64,000 nucleotides of DNA from Actinomycetota bacterium (GCA_018268595.1 JAFDWH010000002.1:1-64000); one strand, 5' to 3'. Counted from the stretch's first letter, positions 50,930 to 62,107 are shown. Notes: generated from the letters alone by a model not told the origin. Numbers and translations are program-made.

Positions 50930-51458
50930 ACGGGAAACGGTTGCAATCGATGGCCTTCCTGTGTCCTGACGAGCGCCCGCGACAGCGCCTGCGGCCATTG
51001 CTGACGCTCATCGGCGACGTCGCCGATCGGGATGCCCCAGCCGCGGGTGGGGCTCAGGCGAGGCGCAGGACCTGCAGGAAGACGCGGCGCGTAAGAACAG
51101 GCCGACAGCCCTTCTGACCCGTCCGTGGAAACGCCTGCGGCTCTCGATATCCGACACCAGAGCTGTCCTCTAAGAGTCCTAGAGCGTTGGCGCCAGACAA
51201 CTCCGGCACCGCCGATCGCCGGCGACCGAGCGTGGTAGATGCTCGCACGGAATTCGACCGGTCTGCCAAGTTTGAGCATTGACAAAGCTCAGACCTCCGA
51301 CATAGGTTGCGCGGCGCGAAGCCGGCGGGAGGCGCTCGGCAGCGTGGGGGCCGCCGTGTGTTGCGGTCTCCTCCGATGGATCCGTGACGAGTTCTTCGCT
51401 GGAGGCTTCGACGTTGGGCACATTGAGGACGTGGGCAGACAGACGGGTTGCGGGCCGA
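50926..51458. other. Gene-free stretch between tRNA-Ala and the RHS gene
   Basis: About 530 bases without a convincing gene: frames here translate to low-complexity or tRNA-shadow peptides. The clearest element is a promoter-like pair TTGACA (51279-51284) and TAGGTT (51303-51308) with 18 bases between, pointing at the RHS gene and leaving a leader of about 150 bases. No integrase fragment could be read here. Confidence 0.45.
51279..51308 (+). promoter_or_regulatory. Candidate promoter of the RHS gene
   Basis: A perfect -35 hexamer TTGACA, an 18-base spacer and a 4-of-6 -10 hexamer TAGGTT. It is the only good housekeeping-type promoter seen between the tRNA and the RHS reading frame. Confidence 0.45.
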
Positions 51459-52598
51459 ATGAGTGCCCGCGGCTTACGTGTAGGGGCCCGGAGACATCGG
51501 CGCCGACGTATGGGCGCTTCACGACTCGCGGTTCTGCTTCCTGCGCTCGCAGTTCTGTCCGCGGCGGTGTGCTCGGCGGCTGCGTATGCGACGCCGCCGT
51601 CGTCGGCGATTCGCTACGGCTACGACGCGGCGGGGGAGCTGAAGTCGGTCACGGACCCCTCCGACATGACGGCGCTGTTCGGTTGGGACTCTGTCGGCAA
51701 CCTGCTTTCGATCGGCAATCAGCCGGCCGGTGCGTTGTCGTTGATCCAGGTGGCGCCCGTTCAAGGGTCGGCTGGGGACCGCGTCACGCTCTACGGGACG
51801 GGATTCAGCTCGAATGCGACCGACGACGCGGTGTCGTTCAACGGGACGGCTGCGTCGGTGGTGTCGGCAACCGCGTGGGAGCTTGTCGTGACCGTGCCGG
51901 CGGGGGCGACGACCGGCCCGGTGAGCGTGACGACGCCGTCGGGCTCGGCGACGAGCGACGAGTCGTTCACGGTTGTCGCGCGTCCGGCGATCACGGGGAT
52001 CTCGCCGACCGTCGTGAACGCGGGGGACACCGTCACGGTCGGAGGCTCGGCGTTCGACTCGGCGCCGGCGAACGACACGTTGATCGTCAACCGCACGCAC
52101 GTCGACGTCGCCTCCGCGTCTGCGGCGGCGCTGTCGTTCGTCGCTCCGGCGATCGGCTCGGGACCGGTCTCGGTGGCGACGCCGGATGGTCAGGCGACGG
52201 GGCCGGATCTGTTCATCGCGCCCTCGGGGCGCACCGCGGCCAGTGTTGCCACGACGGATCGTGAGAGTCGGGGACGTCCGCACGGTGAGCATCCCGACGG
52301 CCGGCAAGGTCGCGCTCGTGGTCTTCGACGGCAGCACCGGACAGCAGCTGCTGATCCAAACGTCGCAGAGCACCTTCGCGTCGGCCCCGCGCGTGTCCGT
52401 TCAGAGTCCGAACGGCTCGACGCTCGTGGCGGCCACGACGAACAGCTTCGTCGACCAGTTCACGCTGCCGACGAGCGGCACGTACACGATCATGGTCGAC
52501 GCCTCGAGCACCGGAGCCGGCAGCATCTCGCTCGCGCTCAAGAGCGCGACCGACGTGACGACGACGGTGACGCCGTCGGCGACCGGCGGAAGAGGTGA
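51459..52598 (+). pseudogene. RHS/YD-repeat protein, N-terminal fragment (frameshifted)
   Basis: ATG 51459 (or 51510) gives a clear signal peptide: MGASRLAVLLPALAVLSAAV. Next come a YD-repeat-like pair (RYGYDAAGELKSVTDPSD, ALFGWDSVGNLLSIGNQP) and two IPT/TIG domains (IQVAPVQGSAGDRVTLYGTG; ITGISPTVVNAGDTVTVGGS). Sensible coding ends near 52260 (DLFIAPSGRTAASVATTD); beyond that this frame is Arg/His-rich nonsense up to the stop, while the next frame takes over. Together with the two following fragments it was once one secreted giant protein. Confidence 0.7.
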
Positions 52599-55500
52599 GC
52601 TGTCGACGACGCTCGCCGGTCAGAACATGGCGTTCGCGTTCGACGGCAGACAGGGCCAGCGGATCGCGTTCGAAGAGGGGTTCCCGGCCGGGCTCTCGCA
52701 CGCGCTCTCGCTGCGCAAGCCGGACGGCACCGCGTTGTGGGGCCCGACGTTCACGTCGAGCTCGCTGGGTTACTACTGGGTCGACGTGCAGACGCTTCCG
52801 GCGGACGGCACGTACACGATCTACTCCGACCCGAGCGGGACGGCGACCTCGTCCTCGACGCAGGTCACGGCCTACGACGTGCCGGCGGACGTGAGCGGCA
52901 CGCTGGCGCCGTCGCAGGCGGGCGACGCGAGGACCTTCGCGACGACGCCGGGGCAAAACGCGGTCTACACGATCAACGGCACGGCCGGGCAGCGCGTCTC
53001 GCTGCTGGTGAGAGGCTCGACGTATCCGCGGTTGCCGAACGTGTCGATCGTCAAGCCGGACGGGTCGAACCTCGTCGCGCCGTCGAGCACGAGCTTCGTG
53101 GACGCGGTGGCGCTGCCCAGCAGCGGCACCTACAGAGTGGTCGTGGATCCGCAGTACGCGGACGGCGGTCAGCTGACGCTGACGGCGTACGACGCCGCTG
53201 ATGCGACGGCTGCGGTGACGCCGTCGGCGACGGGTGGGAGCGGCGAGCTCGCGACGTCAGTGCCGGGTCAGAACGTGGCGTTCACGTTCACGGGCACGCA
53301 GGGTCAGCGGATCGCGTTCGAAGAGGGCTTTCCGGCATCGCTGTCGCACTCGGTCACGCTGCGCAAGCCGGACGGCAGCGCCTTGTCTGGCCCGACGTTC
53401 ACGAGCAGCTCGCTCGGCTTCTACTGGCTTGACGCCCAGACGCTGCCGATGAGCGGGACGTACACGCTCTACTTCGACATCAGCGGGACGGCGACGTCGT
53501 CCTCGACGCGGGTGAAGGTCTACGACGTGCCGGCGGACGCGGGCGGCACGTTGGCGCCGTCGGCGGCGGGCGACTCGGCGACCTTCTCGACCACGCCGGC
53601 GCAGAACGCGGCCTATACGTTCAGCGGCAGCGCCGGCCAGCGGATCTCGCTGAGCGTGAGAGGGTCGACGTATCCGCGGCTGCCATACCTCTCGATCGTC
53701 AAGCCCGACGGGTCGACGCTGGTCTCGCCGACCAGCACGAGCTTCGTCGACGCGGTCACGCTGCCGAGCACGGGTACCTACAGAGTGGTGGCCGACCCGC
53801 AGTTCGCCGACTCCGGGCAGCTGACCCTGACGGCCTACGACGCGAGCGACGCGACGACGAGCGTCACGCCGTCCGCCGCGGGCACGGACGCGAGACTCTC
53901 GACGAGCGCGCCGGGGCAGAACATGGCGTTCACGTTCAGCGGCACGGCCGGGCAGCGGATCGCGTTCAAGGAGGCATTCCCGACGAGCGTGGACCACTAC
54001 CTGTCGCTCAAGAAGCCGGACGGCACCGCGCTCTGGGGTCCGACGTTCATCAGCGGCAGCTGGGGTGGCTACGCGGTCGACACGAAGACGCTGCCGGTGA
54101 ACGGCACGTACACGATCTACGCCGATCCGACCGCAAGCCTGACGTCGTCCTCGACGACCGTGACGGTCTACGACGTGCCGGCGGACGTGAGCGGCACGCT
54201 GACGCCGTCGCAGACGGGCGACGCGGTGACGCCAGCGACGACGCCCGGGCAGAACGCGGTCTACACGTTCAGCGGGACGGCCGGGCAGCGCGTCTCAATC
54301 GCGGCCGCCAGCTCGACCTATCCCAACCTTCCGAAGCTCTCGATCGTCAAGCCCGACGGATCGAACCTCGTCGCGCCGACCAGCACGAGCTTCGTCGACG
54401 CGGTGAGCCTGCCGAGCAGCGGGACCTACAGAGTGGTGGTCGACCCGCAGAACCTCGACGCCGGCCAGGTGAGAGTCACGGCCTACGACGCGGCGGACGC
54501 GACGATGGCGGTGACGCCCTCTGCCTCGGGTGGTGCGGGGGATCTCTCCACTGTGGCGCCTGGGCAGAACATGGCGTTCACGTTCACTGGGACGGCGGGC
54601 CAGGTGATCGCGTTCAAGGAGCTGTTCCCGACCACCGTCAACCACTACCTCTCGATCAGGAAGCCCGACGGCAGCAACCTGTGGAGCCCGACGTCGATCC
54701 TCGGAGGCTGGGGCGGCTATTGGGTCGACAAGACGACCCTGCCGGCGAGCGGCACCTACACGATCTACGCCGACCCGAACGGCTCGCTGACGTCGACCTC
54801 GAACAGCATTGCCCTCTACGCGGTCCCGCCCGACGTGACCGGGACGATGAGCATCGGCGGGCCGGCCGTCAGCTTCACGACGACGCCCGCGCAGAACGCG
54901 AGCTTCACGTTCTCCTCGCCGGCGAACAAGACGATCCACCTGAGCTTCTCCAACGTGACGGAGACGGCGAACTGGACGCTCAAGAACCCCAGCGGCGGCA
55001 CGGTCACGAGCAGCACCATCAACAGCGGCGGCACGGCGACCGTCACCGCGACGTTGGTAACCGCGGGCACGTACACGCTCGTGGTCGATCCGCAGAACAA
55101 CGCGGGCGGCGGGATGACGCTGACGCTGACCGACCCGCCCGGCTTCACGCGGCCGTTCATCACCGACACGACGCTGCCGGCGGTGTTCCGAGAGCCGCCC
55201 TCGATCCACGCGATCATGGCGCGCCTGCATTGGGGTCGCCCGCTTCGCTGCGACCCGCAGCGGCCGCGTCACGCACCCGACGGCGCCCGCATGCGGACCC
55301 GCACGACTGCCTGCGCGAGCAGCGCCGCGACACCCCACACGGTCTTCCACGTCCCGTCCGACGTGCGGCGCCGACTGCAGCTCGACGGGCCGGCTCGCGA
55401 CGTCGCGATCGACCAGCCGGGCCAGAAGGCCACGGTCCAGTTCACCGCGCCTGACAGAGGTCGGGTCGCGCTCCACGTCGAGCGGGCGAGCGCAGGCGCC

Positions 55501-57219
55501 TACCTCTTCCTGCTCGGGCCCGACGGCCGCAAGGCGATGGCGCCGCGCCCGCTTCCACGCGGTCCTGAGACCGTTGCGCTGCAGCTGCGCGAGGGCGGCG
55601 CGTACGTCGCGCTGATCCTCCCGGCCCGTGGCGCTCCCGCCTCATTCCGCCTGCGGCTTGCGACGCCGGAAGGCGACGCTCGCTCACGGCGTGCCTCCGC
55701 GGCCGCGAGAGGCCACCCGCACGGCCGCGCGACCGACACGCGTGCGCGACGCCGGACGCCGAGACGGCAGCGCCGAGCGGCCAGGCGGTCTGTGCAGCGC
55801 CGGTCCGCAGACCACGCGCGCTCTCGCGCGCATCGGCGCCAGCGTCTGCCCCTGTCGAACGTCGACCGCTCGCACGCGGCTCTGCACGTCCAGTTCCGCC
55901 CGGGCGTTGCGCGCACGTGGATCCCGGCGGGCGTGAACCTGCGCGGCGATTGGGAGACGGGACGGTCGTCCTCGCCGTGGCAGCAGATTGGGGAGCTGCA
56001 GGCGCCGGCCGGCGTCACCGCGCTCGCCGGCCAGGCGCTGCGGCTGGACGGGACGCCGCTCGCGGGCGTGACGATGGCGATCGACGGCAGCAGAGCGAGC
56101 GCGCGAACCGATCGCAACGGACGCTTCCTGCTCGAGGGCGCACCCGCCGGCCACCACGTGCTGACGATCGACGGTGGCACGGTCAAGGACCGCGGGGCGC
56201 GCTACGGCTTCTTCAAGGTCGGCGTCGACCTGCACGCCGGGCAGACCGTCGACCTGGGCTTCCCGGTCTGGATGACGCAGCTCGATCGCGTCGGCAACAC
56301 GCACGTCGAGAGCCCGACGCGGCGCGACGTCGTGCTGAGGACGCCGCGCATCCCGGGGCTGGAGGTGCGGATCCCCGCAGGGTCCACGATCCGCGACCGC
56401 AACGGGCGCCTCGTGCACGACCTGAACATCACGCAGGTGCCGGTGGACCGGCCGCCGTTCCCGTTGCCGCCGCACGTCCAGGTGCCGCTGTACTTCACGG
56501 TGCAGCCGGGCGGCGCCTACCTGAGCAAGGGCGCGCAGATCATCTACCCGAACTACACGCACCTCCCAGCCAGACAGCGCGTGGACTTCTGGAACTACGA
56601 CGCGGAGGGAAGAGGCTGGTACGTCTATGGCCGCGGCACGGTCAGCGACGACGCCAAGCAGGTCATCCCGGACCCGGACGTGCGGGTGTGGGAGTTCACC
56701 GGCGCGATGATCAGCAGCAGCCCGAGCCCGCCGGGCGTCGGCCCGGTGCCCGGCGGCGGCTCCAGCGACGGAGACCCGGTCGACCTGCAGACGGGCCTGT
56801 TCGTCTACCGCAAGACCGACCTGTTCCTGCCCGACTCGGCGCTGCCGATCGCCGTGCAGCGCACGTACCGTCCCAACGACAGCAACTCATACGCGTTCGG
56901 GGTTGGGACGACGCTCAAGTACGACATGCGGTTGTGGTCGGTGCACCTCGCCTGGGACGAGCTGGGACGGCGCGGTGTACGAGGCGCAGAACGCGCCGGG
57001 CGAGTTCTACGGCTCGAAGTTCGTCTTCAACGGCGCCGTGCCGGGATGGGACCTGACGCTCAGAGACGGCACCGTGTACCGGTTCGGCGACAACGCGCCG
57101 CTGCAGGCGATCATCGACCGCTACGGCAACACGCTCACGCTCACCCGCTCCGCGGGACAGAACGGCAACATCACGAGAGTCACGGCGCCCAACGGACGCT
57201 GGGTCAGATTCGCCTATGA
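52261..57219 (+). pseudogene. RHS/YD-repeat protein, central fragment (tandem beta-domains, carboxypeptidase-like region)
   Basis: Sensible coding resumes at 52261 (RVGDVRTVSIPTAGKVALVV). Four 216-residue tandem repeats follow, each two Ig/PPC-like beta units (GQNMAFTFTGTAGQRIAF..., GTYTIYADP). Then comes a degraded Arg-rich segment (about 55690-55850), a carboxypeptidase-regulatory-like domain (LRLDGTPLAGVTMAIDGSRA, GRFLLEGAPAGHHVLTIDGG), and the RHS lead-in PVDLQTGLFVYRKTDLFLPD. Sense is lost after YDMRLWSVHLAWDELG near 56960; the rest up to 57219 is out of frame. The segment before the loss appears to lack about 25 residues of the usual RHS lead-in. Confidence 0.7.
52567..55140 (+). repeat. 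Tandem repeat, exact 648-bp period, four units
   Basis: The start word GTGACGCC (or GTCACGCC) recurs at 52567, 53215, 53863 and 54511, spaced exactly 648 bp (216 codons). Units 1-3 are closely alike; unit 4 diverges in its second half. Each unit encodes an A part (VTPSATGG...GQNMAFTF...) and a B part (DVPADVSGTLAPS...GQNAVYTF...). Exact spacing points to recent duplication and recombination. Confidence 0.85.
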
Positions 57220-59929
57220 CGGCGGCAACCGCGTCACGCAGGCGACCGACAACGCCGGGCGGGTCGTCGCCTACACCTACGACGCCGGCGGCCGGCTCGC
57301 GACGGTGACCGACCCGGTCGGCAACCAGACCGCCTACACGTACGACGCGAACGGCAACATGACGACGATCCACGACGCGCGCGGTCACGACTACGTGACC
57401 AACGTCTACTCCGGCGGGTTCGTCGTGCAACAGACGATGGCCGACGGCGCGACCTACCAGTTCGACTACGACATCGCGGTAGATCCCGTCACCCTCGAAT
57501 CCCGCGTCGCCGGAAACACCGTCACCCAGCCCGGCGGACGCAGAGACAGACACGTATTCGACCTCGCTGGCTACGAGACGTCCGTCACGCGCGACGTCGA
57601 CGGTCCGAATCCGCAGACGACCAGAATCAGACGCTCGGCCTCTGAGCTCCCGACGGACATCACCGATCCGCTGGGTCACACGACGACGATCGGATACGAC
57701 GGCGGCGGCCGGCCGACATCGATCACCCGCCTCGCGGGGACGCCCGACGCCAAGACCACCTCGATGACCTACGAGCCGACCTACGGCCACCTCACGAGCG
57801 TCACCGACCCGCTCGGGCACACGAGCCGCTTCACCTTCGACGTCAAGGGCCGCCTCACGGCAGCTCAGGACGCCACCAGACGCACGACGAGCTACGCGTA
57901 CAGCAACCCGGACGGGCTGCCCACGAGCATCACCGATCCGGCCGGCAACGTCACGCAGCTCGCCTACTACGCGGGCGACCTGACCGCCGTCACCGACCCG
58001 GCCGGGAACCGCACGAGCGGCTACTACGACGCCGCCGGGCGGCTCGTGGCCGCGACCGACCCGGTCGGCGACCGCACCCGCTACGAGTACGACGGCGACA
58101 ACGAGCTCACGAGAGTCACCGACCCGATGGGCCACGCCACGACGCTGAGATACGACCCCGACGGGAACCTGCTCGCGGTCGGAGACGCACGCGGCAACAC
58201 CACGACGATGACCTACGACCCGCTCGGGCGCGTGCTCACGAACACCGACGGGCTGAACCGGACCGCCACGTTCGCGTACGACCTCGACGGCCACCTCGTG
58301 CGCACGACGAGCCGGCGCGGCGTCACGAGCGCCTACCAGTACGACACCCTCGGGCGCCTGAGATTCGCAGGGGCCGGAGCCGCCGACGCCCAGGGCAACG
58401 CGCCGTACGAGAGCTCGGTCACGTACACGTACGACGCCGGCGATCAGCTGCTCAGCGCCGACGACACGCAGGCCGGCACCTTCGGCTTCGGCTACGACGA
58501 CTTCGGCCGCATCACGTCCGCGACGACCCCCGACAGCGCTCAAACGTTCGGCTACGACGCGGCCGACCGGCTGGCGAGCGCAGTCGTCAACGGTACGCTC
58601 ACGACCTACGGCTATGACGACGCGAACCGACTCACGAGCGCCGCACAGGGCGGCTCGACGGCGAGCGTCGGATACGACGGCGCCGGCCGGCGTTCGTCGG
58701 TCGCACTGCCCAACGGCGTGACGAAGGCATACACCTACGACACCGCCTCGCGCCTGACCGATCTCGACTACATGCTCGGACAGACCTCGGTCGGCGACCT
58801 CCACTACGCCTACGACGCAGATGGCCACCGCTTGGCGCAGTGGGGCAGCCTCGCGCGCGTCTCGATCCCGGCGCCGATGGCCTCGGCGACCTACGACGCC
58901 GCGAACGAGCGCACCGCCCAGGGCGGACAGACGCTGCTCTACGACGGCGACGGCAACCTGCTCGACGACGGCACGACGACCTACGCATGGGACGCGCGCG
59001 ACCAGCTCGCCAGCACCGCCGGCCCCGGCCTGAACCTCAGCTACGCCTACGATCCGTTCGGCCGCCGTATCGGCAAGACCGTCAACGGTCAGCAGACGCG
59101 CTACGCGTACATAGGCGCCAACGTCGCGCAGGAGCTCAGCGGCGGTCTCGTCGCGTCGAACATGCTCAGCGGGCTCGCGATGGACGACCTGTTCGCCCGC
59201 ACCGAAGCAGGCTCGACGTCGAGCTACCTCACCGACGCGCTCGGCAGCGTGCTCGCACTGAGCGACAGCACCGGAACAGCGACGACGTCGTACACGTACG
59301 GCCCGTTCGGCGAGACCTCCGCATCCGGCGCGGCCAGCACGAGCGCGTTCCAGTTCACCGGACGCGAGAACGACGCCAACGGCCTCTACAACAACCGCGC
59401 GCGCTACTACAGCCCCGACATGCAGCGCTTCACCAGCGAGGACCCGATCGGCATGGCCGGCAGCGGCACCAACCTCTACCGCTACGTAAACAACGACCCG
59501 CTCGACTACATCGATCCGACGGGGAGGATTTGGACGCCGCCGATGATCCCGCTGATCAATCCGTTCGACACGGGTCATGCGGCCGTTGATGCAGCTACGC
59601 CCCCCACCGGGTACACCGCGCTCAACTTCGACGGCTTCGTCGGCCTCGGGCTCGGTCTCAGCGCCCAAGTGAGCTGCCACGGGAAGGTCAGTTTCGGGCT
59701 GAACGGCGGTATTGGGGTGGGAGCTGGTATCAGCCTGACGCACCAGACAGGTACGCCCACGAACGGAGAAATCTCGATCGTCGGAGGTGGGCAATACGGC
59801 ACCGGCGCCGCCAACGCGAGCGTGAGCACGAGCGATGGCAGCGGCGGCTTCGGCGTAGGTCCCGGTTGGGGCTTTGGTGCTTCGCTCGGGCTCTCGACGA
59901 CTATCGGGCCGAAGGATCATGGCTGTTAG
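56975..59929 (+). pseudogene. RHS/YD-repeat protein, core and C-terminal tip (frameshifted from its N-terminal part)
   Basis: Sense resumes near 56963 (VYEAQNAPGEFYGSKFVFNG); GTG 56975 is the first plausible start. About 20 YD repeats of the form YDAAGRLxxxTDPxGN make the shell-forming RHS core, which ends with the classic RARYYSPDMQRFTSEDPIG and NLYRYVNNDPLDYIDPTGR. A tip of about 135 residues follows: a Gly-rich, beta-barrel-like sequence (GFVGLGLGLSAQVS, GLNGGIGVGAGISL) ending in Cys. No known nuclease or deaminase motif is seen. It overlaps a small membrane-protein gene by 11 bases. Confidence 0.75.
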
Positions 59930-60368
59930 CTACATCGTCACCGGCGTACTGGCAATAGCCGTCCTCGTGTATGTCGCCCGCAGAATCGGACGCGGCCCGC
60001 TGATGATCCTTGGGCGTCGTCTGACCGGGTCGCTGCCGTTGCGTCCGCCGGGATCCGAGCCTGGCGCGGAGCGGTGGTTCGCCGCCGGGGGGGTAGCGAT
60101 CTTCTTGGGGCTCGGCGTTGCGGCACTTCTTGCTAAGCAGGTGGGCTACCCGATCACGGCGCTCGGCCTGTTGCTGGTGTCCTATACCGGCGTACTGATC
60201 GTGCTGGATCGCAGGGGGGCTGCGAGAGCGTTCGCGCGTCGTTCCTGGTCGGAGTTCGGCATGACGGTTCCAAACCCGGTGCTGAGCATGCGGGTCATCG
60301 GCGCCGGGATGGCGTTCGTCGGGCTCATTGGCGCGGCAGTCGTACTTGCGGCGGCATTCCGGTCTTAG
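59919..60368 (+). CDS. Small membrane protein downstream of the RHS tip (149 aa)
   Basis: ATG 59919 behind GAAGGA, overlapping the RHS stop by 11 bases. Four hydrophobic helices (MAVSYIVTGVLAIAVLVYVA; FAAGGVAIFLGLGVAALLA; ITALGLLLVSYTGVLIVL; VIGAGMAFVGLIGAAVVLAA) with basic loops. The family is not recognised. In polymorphic-toxin loci the gene directly after the toxin tip usually encodes immunity, so this is a candidate membrane immunity protein, by position only. Confidence 0.6.
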   Translation: MAVSYIVTGVLAIAVLVYVARRIGRGPLMILGRRLTGSLPLRPPGSEPGAERWFAAGGVAIFLGLGVAALLAKQVGYPITALGLLLVSYTGVLIVLDRRGAARAFARRSWSEFGMTVPNPVLSMRVIGAGMAFVGLIGAAVVLAAAFRS

Positions 60369-60373
60369 GCCCC

Positions 60374-60742
60374 ATGCTGAGACGTGAGATCAGTTGGCTC
60401 GGCCTTCGCGAGGTCTTCTGCTGGTTCCTGTTCATCGTGATGGCTGCCGGTGCCATCGGAGTCGGGGGGCCTGACCGCCTCCGTTACGCGTTGGGCGCCG
60501 GCATAGCGGCCCTCGGCGCGATGGGATGCCGCTCGCTCCAGAAGCAGCGCGCGCTTCCAGCCGAGCAGCGCCGACCGCGCCGCCCACGGAACGTCCTTGC
60601 GTGTTCGCTCGGGTCCTGCGGATTGATCCTGGTCGTCATGAACGCCCGCAAGCAGCACTTCGTGCGCGTCATCGGGCACTTGACCGGCCGAGCAGACTCG
60701 ACCGTCGCCGATGCATTCGGACGCTCGAGCCGAGACAGATGA
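60374..60742 (+). CDS. Small membrane protein (122 aa)
   Basis: ATG 60374, five bases after the previous stop. Helices FCWFLFIVMAAGAIGVGG, LRYALGAGIAALGAMGC and VLACSLGSCGLILVVMNA are separated by a basic loop (KQRALPAEQRRPRRPRN). Family not recognised. It forms an operon with the gene before it and overlaps the upstream part of the DyP frame. Confidence 0.55.
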   Translation: MLRREISWLGLREVFCWFLFIVMAAGAIGVGGPDRLRYALGAGIAALGAMGCRSLQKQRALPAEQRRPRRPRNVLACSLGSCGLILVVMNARKQHFVRVIGHLTGRADSTVADAFGRSSRDR

Positions 60743-60749
60743 CCCGCGC

Positions 60750-62015
60750 GTGAGCGCGCGACGCGACGCTCGGACGGACGGCGGCGGCGATCCCCTGCGG
60801 ATCTCGCGTCGTGCGGCGCTCGGGTCGGCTGGCGCTGCCGGGATGCTTGCGGCGCTCGCGCAGGCCGGCTGCGGATCGGGCAGCACGGCGACGTCATCGC
60901 CCGTGCTCTTCTTCGGCGAGCACCAGGCGGGAATCGCGACGCCAGCGCAGGACAAGCTGAGCTTCACCGCGCTCGACTTCACCTCGACGAGCGCGATGGA
61001 TCTGCGCGATCTGCTGCGGGTCTGGACGCAGGCGGCCGCCGCGCTCACCGCTGGAAGGACGCCGCCCGCGCTGACCGACCTCTCCGGCGCGGCGACGCCC
61101 GACAGCCTCGAGGCCCTCGGCCTTGGAAGCGCACGGCTGACCATCACGATCGGACTCGGGCCCGGCTTGTTCGAGCAGGCCGGCGAGGACCGGCTGGGGC
61201 TTCGGGCGCGGCGCCCGCCGGCGCTCACGCCGCTGCCGTCGTTGCCGGGCGATGAGCTTCAGCCGGCGCGCTCAGGCGGGGATCTGTGCATCCAGGCGTG
61301 CGCGGACGATCCGCAGGTCGCCTTCCACGCGACGCACACGCTGCTGCGACTCGCGCACGGCGCCGCGGTCGCGCGCTGGTCGCAAGTGGGCTTCGGCCGC
61401 ACCTCGAGCACGAGCCGGACGCAGGAGACGCCGCGCAACCTCATGGGCTTCAAGGACGGCACGAACAACCTCAAGCGCGAGGACGCCGGCGCGCTCCAGC
61501 GCCATGTATGGGTGGGCAGCTCCGAGGCTCCCGCGTGGATGCGCGGGGGCACGTACCTCGTCGCGCGTCGCATCCGGATCCTCTTCGACGTCTGGGACGC
61601 CACCGACCTCGGCGGCCAGGAGCGAGCGATCGGACGCCGGAAGGTGAGCGGCGCGCCCCTGGGCGCCGAGCGCGAGCACGACCCCGTCGACCTGCACGCG
61701 ACCACCGCGAACGGGCCAACCATCCCCATGGACGCTCACATACGCCTCGCGGCGCCCGAGACGAACGGCGGCATCCGGATCCTGCGTCGCGGCTACTCGT
61801 ACTTCGACGGCGCCGATCCCGACACCGGGCAGATCGACGCCGGCCTCTTCTTCCTCTCCTTCCAGCGCGACCCGCAGCACTTCGTCGCCCTCCAGCGCCG
61901 GCTCGGCGTGCAGGACGCGCTCGCAAAGCACCTCTCGCACACCGGCAGCGCGATCTTCGCCGTCCCACCCGGACCACGCCGCGGAAGCTTTCTCGGCGCG
62001 TCGTTGTTCGGCTGA
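60750..62015 (+). CDS. efeB: DyP-type peroxidase, EfeB-like, exported
   Basis: GTG 60750 gives a Tat leader with ISRRAALGSAGAAGMLAAL followed by a Cys (QAGCGSG, possible lipobox). The DyP signature GFKDGTNN (catalytic Asp) and the haem-side RRGYSYFDGADPD are present, with the haem-ligand His in the region ARWSQVGFGR or earlier FHATHTLL. At 421 residues it has normal length. EfeB usually lies in an efeUOB iron-uptake operon; no efeU or efeO is near. An ATG at 60711 is an alternative start. Confidence 0.85.
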   Translation: MSARRDARTDGGGDPLRISRRAALGSAGAAGMLAALAQAGCGSGSTATSSPVLFFGEHQAGIATPAQDKLSFTALDFTSTSAMDLRDLLRVWTQAAAALTAGRTPPALTDLSGAATPDSLEALGLGSARLTITIGLGPGLFEQAGEDRLGLRARRPPALTPLPSLPGDELQPARSGGDLCIQACADDPQVAFHATHTLLRLAHGAAVARWSQVGFGRTSSTSRTQETPRNLMGFKDGTNNLKREDAGALQRHVWVGSSEAPAWMRGGTYLVARRIRILFDVWDATDLGGQERAIGRRKVSGAPLGAEREHDPVDLHATTANGPTIPMDAHIRLAAPETNGGIRILRRGYSYFDGADPDTGQIDAGLFFLSFQRDPQHFVALQRRLGVQDALAKHLSHTGSAIFAVPPGPRRGSFLGASLFG

Positions 62016-62023
62016 CGGCCAGC

Positions 62024-62048
62024 GGTCCGATTCCCCCGCCTCTATCGC
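62024..62048. repeat. Right copy of the tRNA-Ala 3'-end repeat
   Basis: GGTCCGATTCCCCCGCCTCT at 62024-62043 plus ATCGC copies the T-arm and acceptor 3' side of the tRNA at 50904-50929 (two substitutions, one deleted C). No full tRNA is formed here. It lies nine bases after the DyP stop and is the likely right border of the island. Confidence 0.6.
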
Positions 62049-62107
62049 CGCAGGGACCGGGTCGCCAGCCCCGCAACTCGGCACTGCCGCCGGCCGCCCA
62101 AGCCCCC

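Noticed and set aside
50866-51285. Minus-strand ORF over the tRNA (about 139 codons)
   Set aside because: It encodes the GESNPQ-type peptide that arises from reading tRNA genes in reverse; no family pattern follows.
52200-57000. Programmed ribosomal frameshifting to join the RHS parts
   Set aside because: No slippery heptamer with downstream pseudoknot was seen at either change, and the second change also removes conserved residues, so decay or sequence error is likelier.
56915-59920. A minus-strand open frame of about 1000 codons opposite the RHS core
   Set aside because: The plus strand has about 20 clean YD repeats; the minus translation is repetitive Val/Arg/Gly noise with matching periodicity.
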